Source: Anaerozeibacter quisquiliarum
GTDB lineage: Bacteria; Bacillota; Clostridia; Christensenellales; Aristaeellaceae
DNA length: 64,000 nt
Assembly (NCBI GenBank): GCA_051162045.1
Contig: JBISDI010000004.1
Strand: one strand, 5' to 3'
The position numbers were made by a program, and so were the translations under genes. The notes under the pieces were generated by a model. That model saw only the letters and a list, made by a program, of their open reading frames with translations. It was not told the origin of the DNA and did no database searches. Every line of letters starts with the position of its first letter. Position 1 is the stretch's first letter. Shown here piece after piece: positions 25,331 to 33,832 of this stretch.

Positions 25331-26566
25331 ATGAATGAGCGATTTCGGCAATACGGGCTCGGCGTGCCGCGCATTTTGCTGCCGGGGCCCGAAGTGGACC
25401 CGGCCAAATGGGCGGTGGTGGCCTGCGATCAATATACCGCGCAGCCCGAGTGGTGGAAGCAGGCGGAGGCACTCGTCGGCTCAAGCCCCTCGACGCTCAA
25501 GCTGATCCACCCGGAATACCGGCTGCGCGAGGGCGAGCCCGACGCGCGCGCGCTGCACGAGGCGATGCGCGACGCGCTGGATCATGCGCTCACCCGCGCG
25601 GTAGACGGCTTCGTGCTGGTCGAGCGCGAGACCACGCAAGGCGCGCGGCTGGGGCTGGTGGCAAACGTCGACCTCGAGGCCTACGACTATGCGCCGGACG
25701 CGACGCCGCTGATCCGCGCGACCGAGGGCACCGTGGTCGACCGGCTGCCGCCGCGCATGGCGGTCAGGCGAAAAGCGCCGCTCGACCTCACGCACGTGAT
25801 GCTGCTGGCCGACGACCCCGGCCGCACGCTGATCGAGCCGCTGTACGCGGCGCGCGCGACCCTTGCGCCGCTCTACGACTTCGAACTCATGCAGGGCGGC
25901 GGGCGGCTGCGCGGCTGGGCGGTCGGGCCGGAACGGTTTGAACAGCTGCTCGCGGCGCTCGAGGCGCTTCACAAAGCGGCAGACGGCTTCCTGTTCGCGG
26001 TGGGCGACGGCAACCACTCGCTGGCCGCGGCGCGCGGCTGCTGGCTTGAGCTGCGCGAGGGACTGAGCGAGGCGGAGCGCGCGAATCACCCGGCGCGCTA
26101 CGCGCTGGTCGAACTCGTCAACCTGTACGACGAGGCGCTTGCGTTCGAGCCGATCCATCGCGCCGTGTTCGGTGTGGACGGCGCGCGGCTCACCCACGAC
26201 TTTATCCTCTACTGCCGCGCGCGCGGCATGAGCGTGGTGCCCTGCGAGAGCGAACGCGCGCAGCTGTATATGCTCGACGAACCGCTTGCGATCGAGAACG
26301 CGTCAAACCCGCTGGCGGTCGCCATACTGCAGCCCTTCCTGGACGCGTGGCTCAAGGAGCATCCCGAGGCCCGGATCGACTACATCCACGGCGCGGACGT
26401 GCTGGAAAGTCTCGCCGCCTGCCGTATCCGGCTGATGCCGATGGACAAGCGCGCGCTGTTCCCGGCGGTCCGCGCGGGCGGCGCGCTGCCGCGCAAGACC
26501 TTCTCGATGGGCGAGGCGCGCGACAAGCGGTATTATTTCGAGTGCAGGTCACTCACATCCGGCTGA
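25331..26566 (+). CDS. DUF1015 family protein
   Basis: A 411-aa cytoplasmic protein of the DUF1015 (COG4198) family, usually about 400-420 aa. It shows GPEVDPAKWAVVACDQYTAQ near the N-terminus, RATEGTVVDRLPPRMAVRRK in the middle and FLFAVGDGNHSLAAARGCWL, the most conserved block with GDGNHS. AAGGAG lies 11 nt before ATG. The molecular role of the family is unknown. Its TGA stop sits in the loop of a perfect 15-bp hairpin (26549-26582). Confidence 0.88.
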   Translation: MNERFRQYGLGVPRILLPGPEVDPAKWAVVACDQYTAQPEWWKQAEALVGSSPSTLKLIHPEYRLREGEPDARALHEAMRDALDHALTRAVDGFVLVERETTQGARLGLVANVDLEAYDYAPDATPLIRATEGTVVDRLPPRMAVRRKAPLDLTHVMLLADDPGRTLIEPLYAARATLAPLYDFELMQGGGRLRGWAVGPERFEQLLAALEALHKAADGFLFAVGDGNHSLAAARGCWLELREGLSEAERANHPARYALVELVNLYDEALAFEPIHRAVFGVDGARLTHDFILYCRARGMSVVPCESERAQLYMLDEPLAIENASNPLAVAILQPFLDAWLKEHPEARIDYIHGADVLESLAACRIRLMPMDKRALFPAVRAGGALPRKTFSMGEARDKRYYFECRSLTSG

Positions 26567-26582
26567 GGCCGGATGTGAGTGA
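26549..26582. terminator. Perfect 15-bp hairpin overlapping the DUF1015 stop codon
   Basis: TCACTCACATCCGGC (26549-26563), loop TGAG, GCCGGATGTGAGTGA (26568-26582). There is no T-tract, so it is not a classic intrinsic terminator. The stop codon TGA is 26564-26566, meaning the last five codons are dictated by the hairpin. Confidence 0.55.
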
Positions 26583-26805
26583 GAGGGGGAACGGGGGACG
26601 GCACCTGAAAATTCTGCGGAGTTTTCCGGGCGGCGCCGGGATCGGGTGAGCATTTCTCAAACGAAATGCCGCCCGCCCCGGCGTACACGCCGGCCGAAGG
26701 TCGGCCCCCGCGGTACGATTGAACATGGAGGGCGTAGGCATCCAAACCTCCCGAGCTTTCTTGCCAGCAATTGTTCCAAATTTCTGAGTGCAGGAGTCTT
26801 ACATC
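26583..26805. other. Structured intergenic region
   Basis: No gene is seen. It contains several small perfect inverted repeats (GCATTTC/GAAATGC at 26650-26669, GGCGTacACGCC and GGCCGAaggTCGGCC further on) and a GGGGACGG motif near 26590. It could hold a small RNA, a REP-like element or simply mRNA leader structure for the methyltransferase gene. Confidence 0.35.
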
Positions 26806-27975
26806 ATGGTAAAGGTATATCTGCGTAAGACGCGCGATTCCCGGGTGCGCTCGGGCCATCCCTGGGTATTCCAGTCGGACATCGAGCGCACCGAGGGTGC
26901 GTTTGAGCCCGGCGACGTGGCCGAGGTGCGCTCGGCCGCGGGCACGTTTTTGGGTCGCGCGTTCTACAATCCGCTGTCTCAGATCTCGCTGCGCATGCTC
27001 TCCCAGCAGGACGAGCCGATCGATGCCGATTTCTTCAAGCGCCGCGTCGAGGCCGCCTGGAACTACCGCAAGCTGCTGTGCGATGTCGGCAGTTGCCGCG
27101 CGATCTACGCCGAGAGCGACTTCATCCCGGCGCTGATCGTGGACAAGTTCTCAGACGTGTGCGTGATGCAATCGCTGTCGCTGGGGCTTGAAAAATGGAA
27201 GCATACGCTGACCGACATCCTCGTGCAGGTGATCGGGCCGCGCGGCATCTACGAGCGCAACGACGTGCCGGTTCGGCGGCTCGAGGGCATGGAGCTTAAG
27301 ACCGGGCTGCTCTACGGCGAGGTGCCCGATCAGGTTGAAATGATCGAGAACGGCATCCGGTTCATGGTCGACGTGAAGCAGGGACAGAAGACCGGCTTCT
27401 TCCTCGACCAGAAGGAAAACCGCGCCGCGCTGAAACCGTTCTGTCCGGGCGCAAAGGTGCTCGATTGCTTCTGCCACAACGGCTCGTTCGCGCTCAACGC
27501 CGCCCGCTACGGCGCGGGGTCGGTGCTGGGCGTCGACATATCCGAGGAAGCGCTCGAGGTCGCGCGGGCTAACGCGCGGCTGAACGGCCTCGACGCCCAG
27601 TTCGAGGCGCACAACTGCTTCGACCACCTGCGCGCGCTGACCGAGGCAAAGGAGCAGTTCGACCTGGTCATTTTGGATCCGCCGGCGTTCACCAAGACGC
27701 GCGGCGCGGTCGAAGGTGCGCTGCGGGGCTACAAGGAGATCAACCTGCGCGCTCTCAAGCTGGTCAGGCCCGGCGGCTACCTGGTGAGCTGCTCCTGCTC
27801 GCAGCACGTGGGCGTCGAGCAATTCGTCCAGATGATTAACCAGGCCGCGCGCGACAGCCGTCGCAAGGTGCGGCTGGTCGAGCTGCGCACGCAGGCCCAC
27901 GACCACCCGGTTTTGCTGGCCTCACCCGAGACGCAGTACTTGAAATGCGCAATCCTTAAGGTATTTCCGGTTTGA
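26806..27975 (+). CDS. Class I rRNA large-subunit methyltransferase, RlmI/YwbD family
   Basis: A 389-aa SAM-dependent methyltransferase starting at ATG 26806, nine bases after AGGAG. The N-terminal PUA-like RNA-binding domain (SGHPWVFQSDIERTEG, PGDVAEVRSAAGTFLGRAFY) and the EEHD-like middle domain precede the Rossmann core. In the core, KVLDCFCHNGSFALNAARYG binds SAM, GVDISEEALEVARANARLNG is motif II, and LVILDPPAFTK is the catalytic DPPxF/Y motif. The family makes m5C in 23S rRNA (C1962 for RlmI). It heads a run of four codirectional genes up to 30294. Confidence 0.9.
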   Translation: MVKVYLRKTRDSRVRSGHPWVFQSDIERTEGAFEPGDVAEVRSAAGTFLGRAFYNPLSQISLRMLSQQDEPIDADFFKRRVEAAWNYRKLLCDVGSCRAIYAESDFIPALIVDKFSDVCVMQSLSLGLEKWKHTLTDILVQVIGPRGIYERNDVPVRRLEGMELKTGLLYGEVPDQVEMIENGIRFMVDVKQGQKTGFFLDQKENRAALKPFCPGAKVLDCFCHNGSFALNAARYGAGSVLGVDISEEALEVARANARLNGLDAQFEAHNCFDHLRALTEAKEQFDLVILDPPAFTKTRGAVEGALRGYKEINLRALKLVRPGGYLVSCSCSQHVGVEQFVQMINQAARDSRRKVRLVELRTQAHDHPVLLASPETQYLKCAILKVFPV

Positions 27976-27990
27976 GAGGGGGGATGGAAC

Positions 27991-28854
27991 ATGATCTATT
28001 GCGCGTCCGATTGGCAAGACTACCGTGTGCTGGACGCGGGCGACGGGGAGAAGCTGGAGGCGTGGCGGGACGTGGTGCTGCGCCGGCCCGACCCGCAGGC
28101 CATCTGGCCCAAACAAGCGCCCGATGCATGGGCGCGTGCCGACGCCCACTACCATCGCTCGGCCAGGGGCGGCGGCGAATGGGAATTTTTTAAGAAACTG
28201 CCCGATCGTTGGGCGGTTTCCTATAAAGGTTTGAATTTCTACGTGCGCCCGACCGGCTTCAAGCACACCGGGCTGTTCCCCGAGCAGGCGGTCAACTGGG
28301 ACTGGATGCGCGACCTGATCGCGCGGGCGAATCGCCCGACCCGCGTGCTCAACCTGTTCGGCTACACCGGCGGCGCGACCGTCGCCTGCGCGGCGGCGGG
28401 CGCGCACGTGACCCATGTGGACGCCGCCCGCGGCATGGTGCAGTGGGCGGGCGAGAACCGGGCGCTGTCAAACCTGCCCGAATCCGCCGCGCGCTGGATC
28501 GTGGACGACGCCTTAAAATTCGTCGCCCGCGAGGCGCGCCGCGGCAATGCTTATCAGGGCATCCTGATGGATCCGCCGTCCTACGGGCGCGGGCCGGGCG
28601 GCGAGGTGTGGAAGCTCGAGGACGAGCTGTTCGGCCTGGTCGACGCCTGCCGCGCGCTGCTTTCGCGGGACGCGCTGTTCATGCTGGTCAACAGCTACAC
28701 CACCGGCCTGCAGCCGGCGGTGCTCAGCAATATGCTGCTGATGACGGTGAAGCGCTCTCACGGCGGGTCCGTCGAGGCGGGCGAGGTGGCGCTGCCGATC
28801 GAGTCGGGCGGGGTGCTGCCCTGCGGCGCGTCCGGGCGCTGGACGGGCGCATGA
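27991..28854 (+). CDS. Class I SAM-dependent methyltransferase (COG1092-like)
   Basis: A 287-aa protein with GAGGGGGG at 7 nt spacing. It shares with RlmI the core RVLNLFGYTGGATVACAAAG (SAM binding), HVTHVDAARGMVQWAGENRA and the motif GILMDPPSYGRG. It lacks the PUA domain and instead has a distinctive N-terminus (MIYCASDWQDYRVLDAGDGE, with WPKQAPDAWARADAHYHRS). It is probably an RNA or protein methyltransferase; the target is unknown. It is separated by only 15 bp from the RlmI-like gene and overlaps the next gene by 4 nt. Confidence 0.85.
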   Translation: MIYCASDWQDYRVLDAGDGEKLEAWRDVVLRRPDPQAIWPKQAPDAWARADAHYHRSARGGGEWEFFKKLPDRWAVSYKGLNFYVRPTGFKHTGLFPEQAVNWDWMRDLIARANRPTRVLNLFGYTGGATVACAAAGAHVTHVDAARGMVQWAGENRALSNLPESAARWIVDDALKFVAREARRGNAYQGILMDPPSYGRGPGGEVWKLEDELFGLVDACRALLSRDALFMLVNSYTTGLQPAVLSNMLLMTVKRSHGGSVEAGEVALPIESGGVLPCGASGRWTGA

Positions 28855-29570
28855 CGGCCTCGTTTGCGGCCGGGCGCTACCGCGTGCCGGTGATCTACCT
28901 CGACAACCAGCTGCTGGTGGTCGAAAAACCCTGCAACCTGCCGGTGCAGGCCGACGCCTCGCGCGACCCCGACCTCTTAACCGCCGCTAAGCGATACGTC
29001 GGCCAGATCTTCGCCAAGCCGGGCGAGGTCTACCTGGGGCTGGTGCACCGGCTCGACCGCCCGGCCGGCGGCGCGATGGTGCTGGCGCGCACCTCGAAGG
29101 CCGCCGCGCGGCTGAGCGAGGCGTTCGCAAAGCATGCGGTTGACAAGCGCTACCTGGCCGTGGCGCAAGGCGACCCGGCGAGCGAGGCTCGGCTGATCGA
29201 TTATCTTTTAAAGGACGAATCGACCGGCATGGTGTCGGTCGTGCCCGAAAGCACGCCCGGCGCGAAACGAGCCGAGCTGATTACCCGGCCGCTGGCAAAG
29301 CGGGATGGGCTTTCGCTGCTCGAAATCGAGCTCATGACCGGCCGCGCCCATCAGATACGGGTGCAGCACGCGCACGCCGGCTGGCCGCTGTGGGGCGACG
29401 CCCGCTACGGCGGCGGGCGGCCCGGCGAGCAGCTGGCGCTGTGGGCCTATGCGCTGACGCTCAACCATCCGACGCGCAAGGAAGAGATGCGCTTCGCGTC
29501 GCCGCCGCCGAAAACCAACGCGTGGGCGCGCTTCGCCGCGGAACTGGAGGCATTTCATGGAAAACCGTAG
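28851..29570 (+). CDS. RluA-family pseudouridine synthase
   Basis: A 239-aa enzyme starting at ATG 28851, inside the ATGA overlap with the upstream methyltransferase stop. The catalytic Asp is D69 in GLVHRLDRPAGGAMVLARTS. DNQLLVVEKPCNLPVQAD is the usual N-terminal block, and LLEIELMTGRAHQIRVQHAH the conserved binding segment. It has no S4 domain, like the RluA/RluC-related short forms. It modifies rRNA or tRNA uridines; the site cannot be told. Confidence 0.88.
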   Translation: MTASFAAGRYRVPVIYLDNQLLVVEKPCNLPVQADASRDPDLLTAAKRYVGQIFAKPGEVYLGLVHRLDRPAGGAMVLARTSKAAARLSEAFAKHAVDKRYLAVAQGDPASEARLIDYLLKDESTGMVSVVPESTPGAKRAELITRPLAKRDGLSLLEIELMTGRAHQIRVQHAHAGWPLWGDARYGGGRPGEQLALWAYALTLNHPTRKEEMRFASPPPKTNAWARFAAELEAFHGKP

Positions 29571-30294
29571 ACCCGCGCTCCCGTCGAGCGTGTATTTTGA
29601 CGTTGCCGTCAGCGACTGCGACGCGGACGGGCGCCTCAAGCCGTCCGCCCTGCTCACACTGATGCAGGAGCTGGCCGAGGTCAACGCGGCCGGCTTGGGC
29701 GCGGGGCGTGTGAAATTGGTCGAGGATGGCATATGCTGGGTGCTGTACCGGCTGCGCTATGCCTTTTCGCTGCTGCCCGCGGTCGGCGACCGGCTGCGCG
29801 CCACGACCTGGCCGTCGGGGCTGACGGGGCCGTTTTTCGAGCGCGGTTTCCGCTTCGAGGACACTGCGGGCGCGATGATCGGCGAGGCGATCACCACCTG
29901 GGTGCTGTTCGACATCGACAAGCGGCGGGTGCTCAGGCCGAGCGCGCTCAAGACGCCCGTGCCGATCAATGCGGAGCTGAGCTGCTCGCTCGCGCCGCCC
30001 GGCGCATTGCGGATGGAAGGCCTGGAACCGGTCGAAAGGCGAACGGTGCGCTACACCGAGCTGGACGTGAACGGCCATATGAACAACGCGCGCTACGCCG
30101 ACTGGACGCTCGACCTGCTGCGCTCGGGCGGCGAAGCGCGGCCGGTGCGCGGCATGCAGATCAACTTCATCGCCGAGGTCCGTCTGCACGACCAGGTGAC
30201 GCTCAGCGCGCGCCTTACCGAGGCCGGCGCGCTGATCGAGGGACGCCGGGACGGCGAAGCGCGGGCGATGTTCGAGATCGAGGCGCGGTACTGA
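29557..30294 (+). CDS. Acyl-ACP thioesterase (FatA/FatB-like)
   Basis: A 245-aa double hot-dog thioesterase that would release fatty acids from acyl carrier protein. It begins 14 bp inside the pseudouridine synthase gene. Conserved features are SDCDADGRLKPSALLTLMQE near the N-terminus, GICWVLYRLRYAF, and in the second repeat VRYTELDVNGHMNNARYADW, where the N-x-H-x-N-N-x-x-Y signature includes the catalytic residues. The length matches bacterial members. Its coupling to RNA-modification genes is probably only positional. Confidence 0.88.
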   Translation: MENRRPALPSSVYFDVAVSDCDADGRLKPSALLTLMQELAEVNAAGLGAGRVKLVEDGICWVLYRLRYAFSLLPAVGDRLRATTWPSGLTGPFFERGFRFEDTAGAMIGEAITTWVLFDIDKRRVLRPSALKTPVPINAELSCSLAPPGALRMEGLEPVERRTVRYTELDVNGHMNNARYADWTLDLLRSGGEARPVRGMQINFIAEVRLHDQVTLSARLTEAGALIEGRRDGEARAMFEIEARY

Positions 30295-30299
30295 TACCG

Positions 30300-30480
30300 C
30301 GCCAGCGCATGGCCGACCCTCCCCATGAGCTGAGGGCCGAGCGCTGCGCCGACGCCGTACATGCCGGGACGGGCGTGTACCCGGGGAGCTGTGCGGCGAA
30401 CCGATTCAGCTCGGCGCGGAGCGCTTCCACCGTGCGGCGCTTTCGGCTTTGCACATAATCCGGGACAGCCCAACGCCTCG
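30300..30480 (-). pseudogene. IS110-family transposase fragment
   Basis: Minus-strand frames give RRTVEALRAELNRFAAQLPG and, after a shift, MYGVGAALGPQLMGRVGHAL. Together these look like the helix-hairpin C-terminal domain of IS110 transposases (P-G-[IVM]-G-x-x-x-[AG]-x-x-L-[IM]-x-[EQR]-[IV]-G). Only about 60 codons remain and the frame is broken, so it is dead. Confidence 0.55.
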
Positions 30481-30530
30481 CAGAGGTTATCCCAACCGTG
30501 GCAAAAGAACGCTGGACGCGGCGTGACAAA

Positions 30531-31790
30531 TCAAATAAAATAGTAGGACTGCAGCAGGTAATCCTCATGACAGGCGTCCGCATGCTTGTAAAGCAGCCGT
30601 TTCAGCCTCTCAAGCGGAACCCGCCCCGCCATGTATCCCTTTAAGATACGCTCGAACTCGTCCTTGCTTTTGGCGGACGCAGTTTTTTTGAAGTATCCCC
30701 ATACATGCATCGCCGCGTTGGCTGCGCCGCCACTGTCAACAGGCCGTTCCAGCGCAGATTGTACCAGATTGTAAAACGCAACGGCCGGATACGCGGTTTT
30801 GTCTTTGAGCAGAGAACGAATCTGCTGGTAATGAACCTGTGAGTGTTCAAGCACCGCGTACTTGTAGCGGCTCCATTCGAGCTCAAGTGCGTCGATTCCC
30901 GGGTCCTCCGTCAGGCAAAGCATACATTTGATTGCCGATAGATTTTTGTCCTTGACCTCCAGCATGACGTCGAGAGAACGCCCGGCAAGCGGCGCCATAT
31001 CCTCGATAAAGGTGTCGATTGCGATGGTCCTTGAATGTGCGCCGGGTTTCCCGTTGGCGCTTTGCTGTGAATAGTGGACCTTCTGGCGGCCGTCAGAATG
31101 CTTCCAGGTCGATGCGCAGCGATCGACCCACGCCGAATTTCGCAGTTTCTGCGCCGGCGGATTCAAGGCATGGTGCAGGTTATCGAATACGGCCGGAACG
31201 CCGATTCGCTGCGCAACCTCCAAAACTTCGGCGATGTTATAAGACCGTTCGTCATTTTCCAATACGAGCCGTCTTTGAACCGCGGGTGACAATCGCTTGA
31301 AATTATCAACGAACCTGTTTTGGGCTGCCGTTTTATCCCCATATATGCCGCCCAAGTGCAAAACAATCTTGCTCTTCGCATCCGTCTCCAATCGATCCAG
31401 TATCGCGTTATGGTATTCCAGGTCGAGGATTGCGCGATCCACCACATCCCTGTCCGGCGAATTGAGCACCGTATACTGCCCCGGGTGCATTGAAACGCGA
31501 AGATCATTGTCGGCGATGAGCGCACCCAAACGGTGGAAGGTCTCCGAAAAAACGATGTGCCACGGGAAAGTGTTTGCCGGGCTAGAGCCAAAAGGCACAA
31601 GATCGGAACTGATCCGAAATACCTTGATTTCGGATTTGATGTTGTATTGAATCAGCCTTTCCAAGGCTGAAAGGTTTTCCGCCGTAATGACGCTTACCTT
31701 CTCCTGCGTAAGCGTCCGAAGCCTGCAGCTTCTCATCTGGGTTCCGGGTACGGCCAATGCAAGGCACGCGTATCCAACACGAATCGCCAA
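30531..31790 (-). CDS. uvsE: UV DNA damage endonuclease UvsE (UVDE)
   Basis: A 419-aa DNA-repair enzyme that nicks 5' of UV photoproducts. The start is TTG at 31790, with AAGGTGA 6-7 nt upstream, giving (M)AIRVGYACLALAVPGT, the usual UVDE beginning. Conserved TIM-barrel and metal-ligand blocks are FRISSDLVPFGSSPAN, DLRVSMHPGQYTVLNSP, HLGGIYGDK, RLVLENDERSYN, PAVFDNLHHALNP and LDVMLEVKDKNLSA. The C-terminal 120 residues (YKYAVLEHSQVHYQQIRSLL and LKGYMAGRVPLERLKRLLY) form an extra helical domain seen in longer Firmicute members. Confidence 0.92.
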   Translation of the reverse strand: MAIRVGYACLALAVPGTQMRSCRLRTLTQEKVSVITAENLSALERLIQYNIKSEIKVFRISSDLVPFGSSPANTFPWHIVFSETFHRLGALIADNDLRVSMHPGQYTVLNSPDRDVVDRAILDLEYHNAILDRLETDAKSKIVLHLGGIYGDKTAAQNRFVDNFKRLSPAVQRRLVLENDERSYNIAEVLEVAQRIGVPAVFDNLHHALNPPAQKLRNSAWVDRCASTWKHSDGRQKVHYSQQSANGKPGAHSRTIAIDTFIEDMAPLAGRSLDVMLEVKDKNLSAIKCMLCLTEDPGIDALELEWSRYKYAVLEHSQVHYQQIRSLLKDKTAYPAVAFYNLVQSALERPVDSGGAANAAMHVWGYFKKTASAKSKDEFERILKGYMAGRVPLERLKRLLYKHADACHEDYLLQSYYFI

Positions 31791-31803
31791 AGCCAGTCAC
31801 CTT

Positions 31804-32428
31804 TCATTTCAATGTTCGCCAAGCCCGGCGCGATCCCCGCCGCCCCCTATCTGTCATCGGTTCCATTCCCGGACGCGCTTGGGCCATATACGCGGTGAAT
31901 CCTACGGTGGCAGGTACGACAACGAGGCCCTTATCTATAAACGTTTTATCGTCTCGATAAGCCGAGCGGGCCCGAAGCCCCTTCGATCTCTGTGTCCTTA
32001 TCTCGGCGCTCATGCCATCGGCGGGAGCCGGGTAGGGATGCCCGCGCTCCAATACGCGGTACGGCGCGTCCAAATGATGGGTTACGGCTTTGTCTTTCCC
32101 GGTCCAATTCAGCGTCGGCGTGAATGCGCCCCTATCCATATCAAAAATCCAGACGTATTGGGCGGCATTGCCGTTTCCGGCGCCAGAGCGCCCAAGGCCT
32201 GTTGCGGCAGGCCCTTCATTCCATCTGTCAAACAAAAGGATCCACCGAAATATTCTCATAAGGAGTATACCGTTTTTCGGCGCGTTCCTCAACATGGAAA
32301 AGGCTTGCAAGGCGATATTGTCCGCAGGACCGCAATGGATATTGGGCAGGGGGAGAGAAAAAGGATTGCGGGAGACGGGCACATCGGTTATGATTGGTGC
32401 AATATGGGCGGCGAAGCGAGGCCAGCCG
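31804..32428. other. Interval without a convincing gene
   Basis: Several frames are open here on both strands, the longest on the minus strand (31804-32382) and plus strand (to 32505), but none has a ribosome site or a recognisable domain. A minus-strand promoter-like sequence is at 32264-32292. The interval could hold a degraded gene or a non-coding RNA. Confidence 0.4.
32264..32292 (-). promoter_or_regulatory. Orphan minus-strand promoter-like sequence
   Basis: TTGAGG (32292-32287), a 17-bp spacer and TATACT (32269-32264). An ATG follows the -10 box after only 4 bases (MRIFRWILLFDRWNEG...), so a transcript would be leaderless or non-coding. No known product lies downstream. Confidence 0.35.
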
Positions 32429-32989
32429 ATGTTGTCATTTTATCTGAGCCTGATCTCGACGGAATCCGAGCGGGAGTTTGTGGTACGGCTATATCACAAG
32501 CTTAAGCGGCGTCTCCTCGGTTATGGGTATAAGCTGTCAGGCGATGTTCCGTGGGCTCAGGACGCGACGCAGCAGGTCTTCCTGGCCATCATCGATAGAA
32601 TCGAAAAATTTACACAATTGCAGGATGATGAAATTGCCGCATACGGCTTTACCATGATGAAGAACCATTATATTCGATGTAAGCAGCGCAGCCGGAAGGT
32701 GGTGGAGCTCGAATTGTTTGAGACGGACGGGGTGGACGGCGCGCCGGAAAGCCCGGTCGAGGAACTGGTATTGGAACGGCTTGCGCATGCGGAGGCAAAG
32801 GCCGCGGTCGCGAAGCTCAAGGATAAGCAGCAGCGGGTGATCGCGCTCAAATACGGCCTGCGATGGACCCATGCGGAAATTGCCCGGGATATGGGGATCA
32901 GCGAGAGCTATGCCCAGAATCTGCTGGCGGCGGCCATCAAAAACCTGAGGGCCCTGCTCAATGATTGCGAATCGAGCGAAAAAGAGTGA
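32429..32989 (+). CDS. RNA polymerase sigma-70 family (ECF-like) sigma factor
   Basis: A 186-aa sigma factor starting at ATG 32429 (MLSFYLSLISTESEREFVVR). Region 2 is seen in VVRLYHKLKRRLLGYGYKLS and AQDATQQVFLAIIDRIEKF, and region 4 in KDKQQRVIALKYGLRWTHAE with IARDMGISESYAQNLL as the helix-turn-helix. The start codon is not certain: the ribosome site is only GCGAGG, and the frame is open upstream. The next gene overlaps it by 29 bp (or follows by 10 bp with its alternative start) and encodes a membrane protein with the layout of an anti-sigma factor. Confidence 0.85.
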   Translation: MLSFYLSLISTESEREFVVRLYHKLKRRLLGYGYKLSGDVPWAQDATQQVFLAIIDRIEKFTQLQDDEIAAYGFTMMKNHYIRCKQRSRKVVELELFETDGVDGAPESPVEELVLERLAHAEAKAAVAKLKDKQQRVIALKYGLRWTHAEIARDMGISESYAQNLLAAAIKNLRALLNDCESSEKE

Positions 32990-33698
32990 GCGTACGGATA
33001 TGACGAATGCGTTGGAGGCTCAAAACCTGTCCATACTCGGCGCTTGCGCGCTGGAACTGATCCGCGAGGAAGCGGATCGGGCACTTGGCGACGTGGACTG
33101 GACGGCGCTTGAGGACGTCGACCTGGACGCGTGGTTTGAACGCGTGCTCGAGCAACAGCGCGGTGTGAAGCCGCGGCGCAAACGGTCGCTCGCGCACCGC
33201 GTTGCGCGCTACGCCGCGGGCATTGTCCTGGCCGTCGCGCTGTCCGCGGCCGTCGTGCTCGCAGTCTACGAGCCCGCCCGGGCGGCGTTGATCCGCTTCC
33301 TGATCGAGCGCTTCCCGGAAAACTCCCTGTACTCCATCTCCTACGAGAAAGGCGAGCAGCCGGGCAAGATGGTCCATGTAGCCCCCGCCTACATACCGGA
33401 GGGGTTCGTGCTTCAAGATTCAACGGTCCTCGCAGAAGTAACCGATGCGTACTGGTTAAACCCCGAAACGCAGCAGTTCATCAGTTACTATCAATCCAAC
33501 GGCGAATCGCCGCTGATGCTGGATACAGAAGACGCTTCTGTGCGGAGCGCTCCGATCCATGGCACGAACGCGGAGGTCATCGAGAAGGGCAACACCACGG
33601 CCATCCAGTTCTTCCACGGCGATATGTGTTTTGCGATCTATACGGATCTCCCATACGACGAATGCCTGAAGATCGCCGAGAGCATTCCAATCCCATAG
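32961..33698 (+). CDS. Membrane-anchored probable anti-sigma protein, DUF4367-like
   Basis: A 245-aa protein with a cytoplasmic N-terminus (about 75 residues), one membrane span (YAAGIVLAVALSAAVVLAVY) and an extracytoplasmic domain containing PAYIPEGFVLQDSTVLAEVT and TTAIQFFHGDMCFAIYTDLP. That outer domain resembles DUF4367, common in Firmicute anti-sigma or sporulation-related membrane proteins. The alternative start is ATG 33000. Translational overlap with the sigma gene suggests that it holds that sigma factor inactive until a signal arrives. This role is inferred. A strong terminator follows. Confidence 0.72.
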   Translation: MIANRAKKSERTDMTNALEAQNLSILGACALELIREEADRALGDVDWTALEDVDLDAWFERVLEQQRGVKPRRKRSLAHRVARYAAGIVLAVALSAAVVLAVYEPARAALIRFLIERFPENSLYSISYEKGEQPGKMVHVAPAYIPEGFVLQDSTVLAEVTDAYWLNPETQQFISYYQSNGESPLMLDTEDASVRSAPIHGTNAEVIEKGNTTAIQFFHGDMCFAIYTDLPYDECLKIAESIPIP

Positions 33699-33711
33699 GC
33701 ATCTTTCCCGT

Positions 33712-33744
33712 AAAACAGGCAGGGCCGCGCGCCCTGCCTGTTTT
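33712..33744 (+). terminator. Rho-independent terminator
   Basis: AAAACAGGCAGGGC (33712-33725) and GCCCTGCCTGTTTT (33731-33744) form a perfect 14-bp stem with a 5-base loop, ending in a T-tract. It ends the sigma/anti-sigma transcript. Confidence 0.9.
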
Positions 33745-33832
33745 AATATACAATTAACAGGAAACAGTGTGATGAAACGCTGAGAAAAGACTTTCCTATG
33801 GTGAAGGCACAAATTGGAAGGGAGACAAACAA

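Noticed and set aside
31687..32505. 272-codon plus-strand frame
   Set aside because: Starts inside uvsE and ends inside the sigma gene, with no family resemblance.
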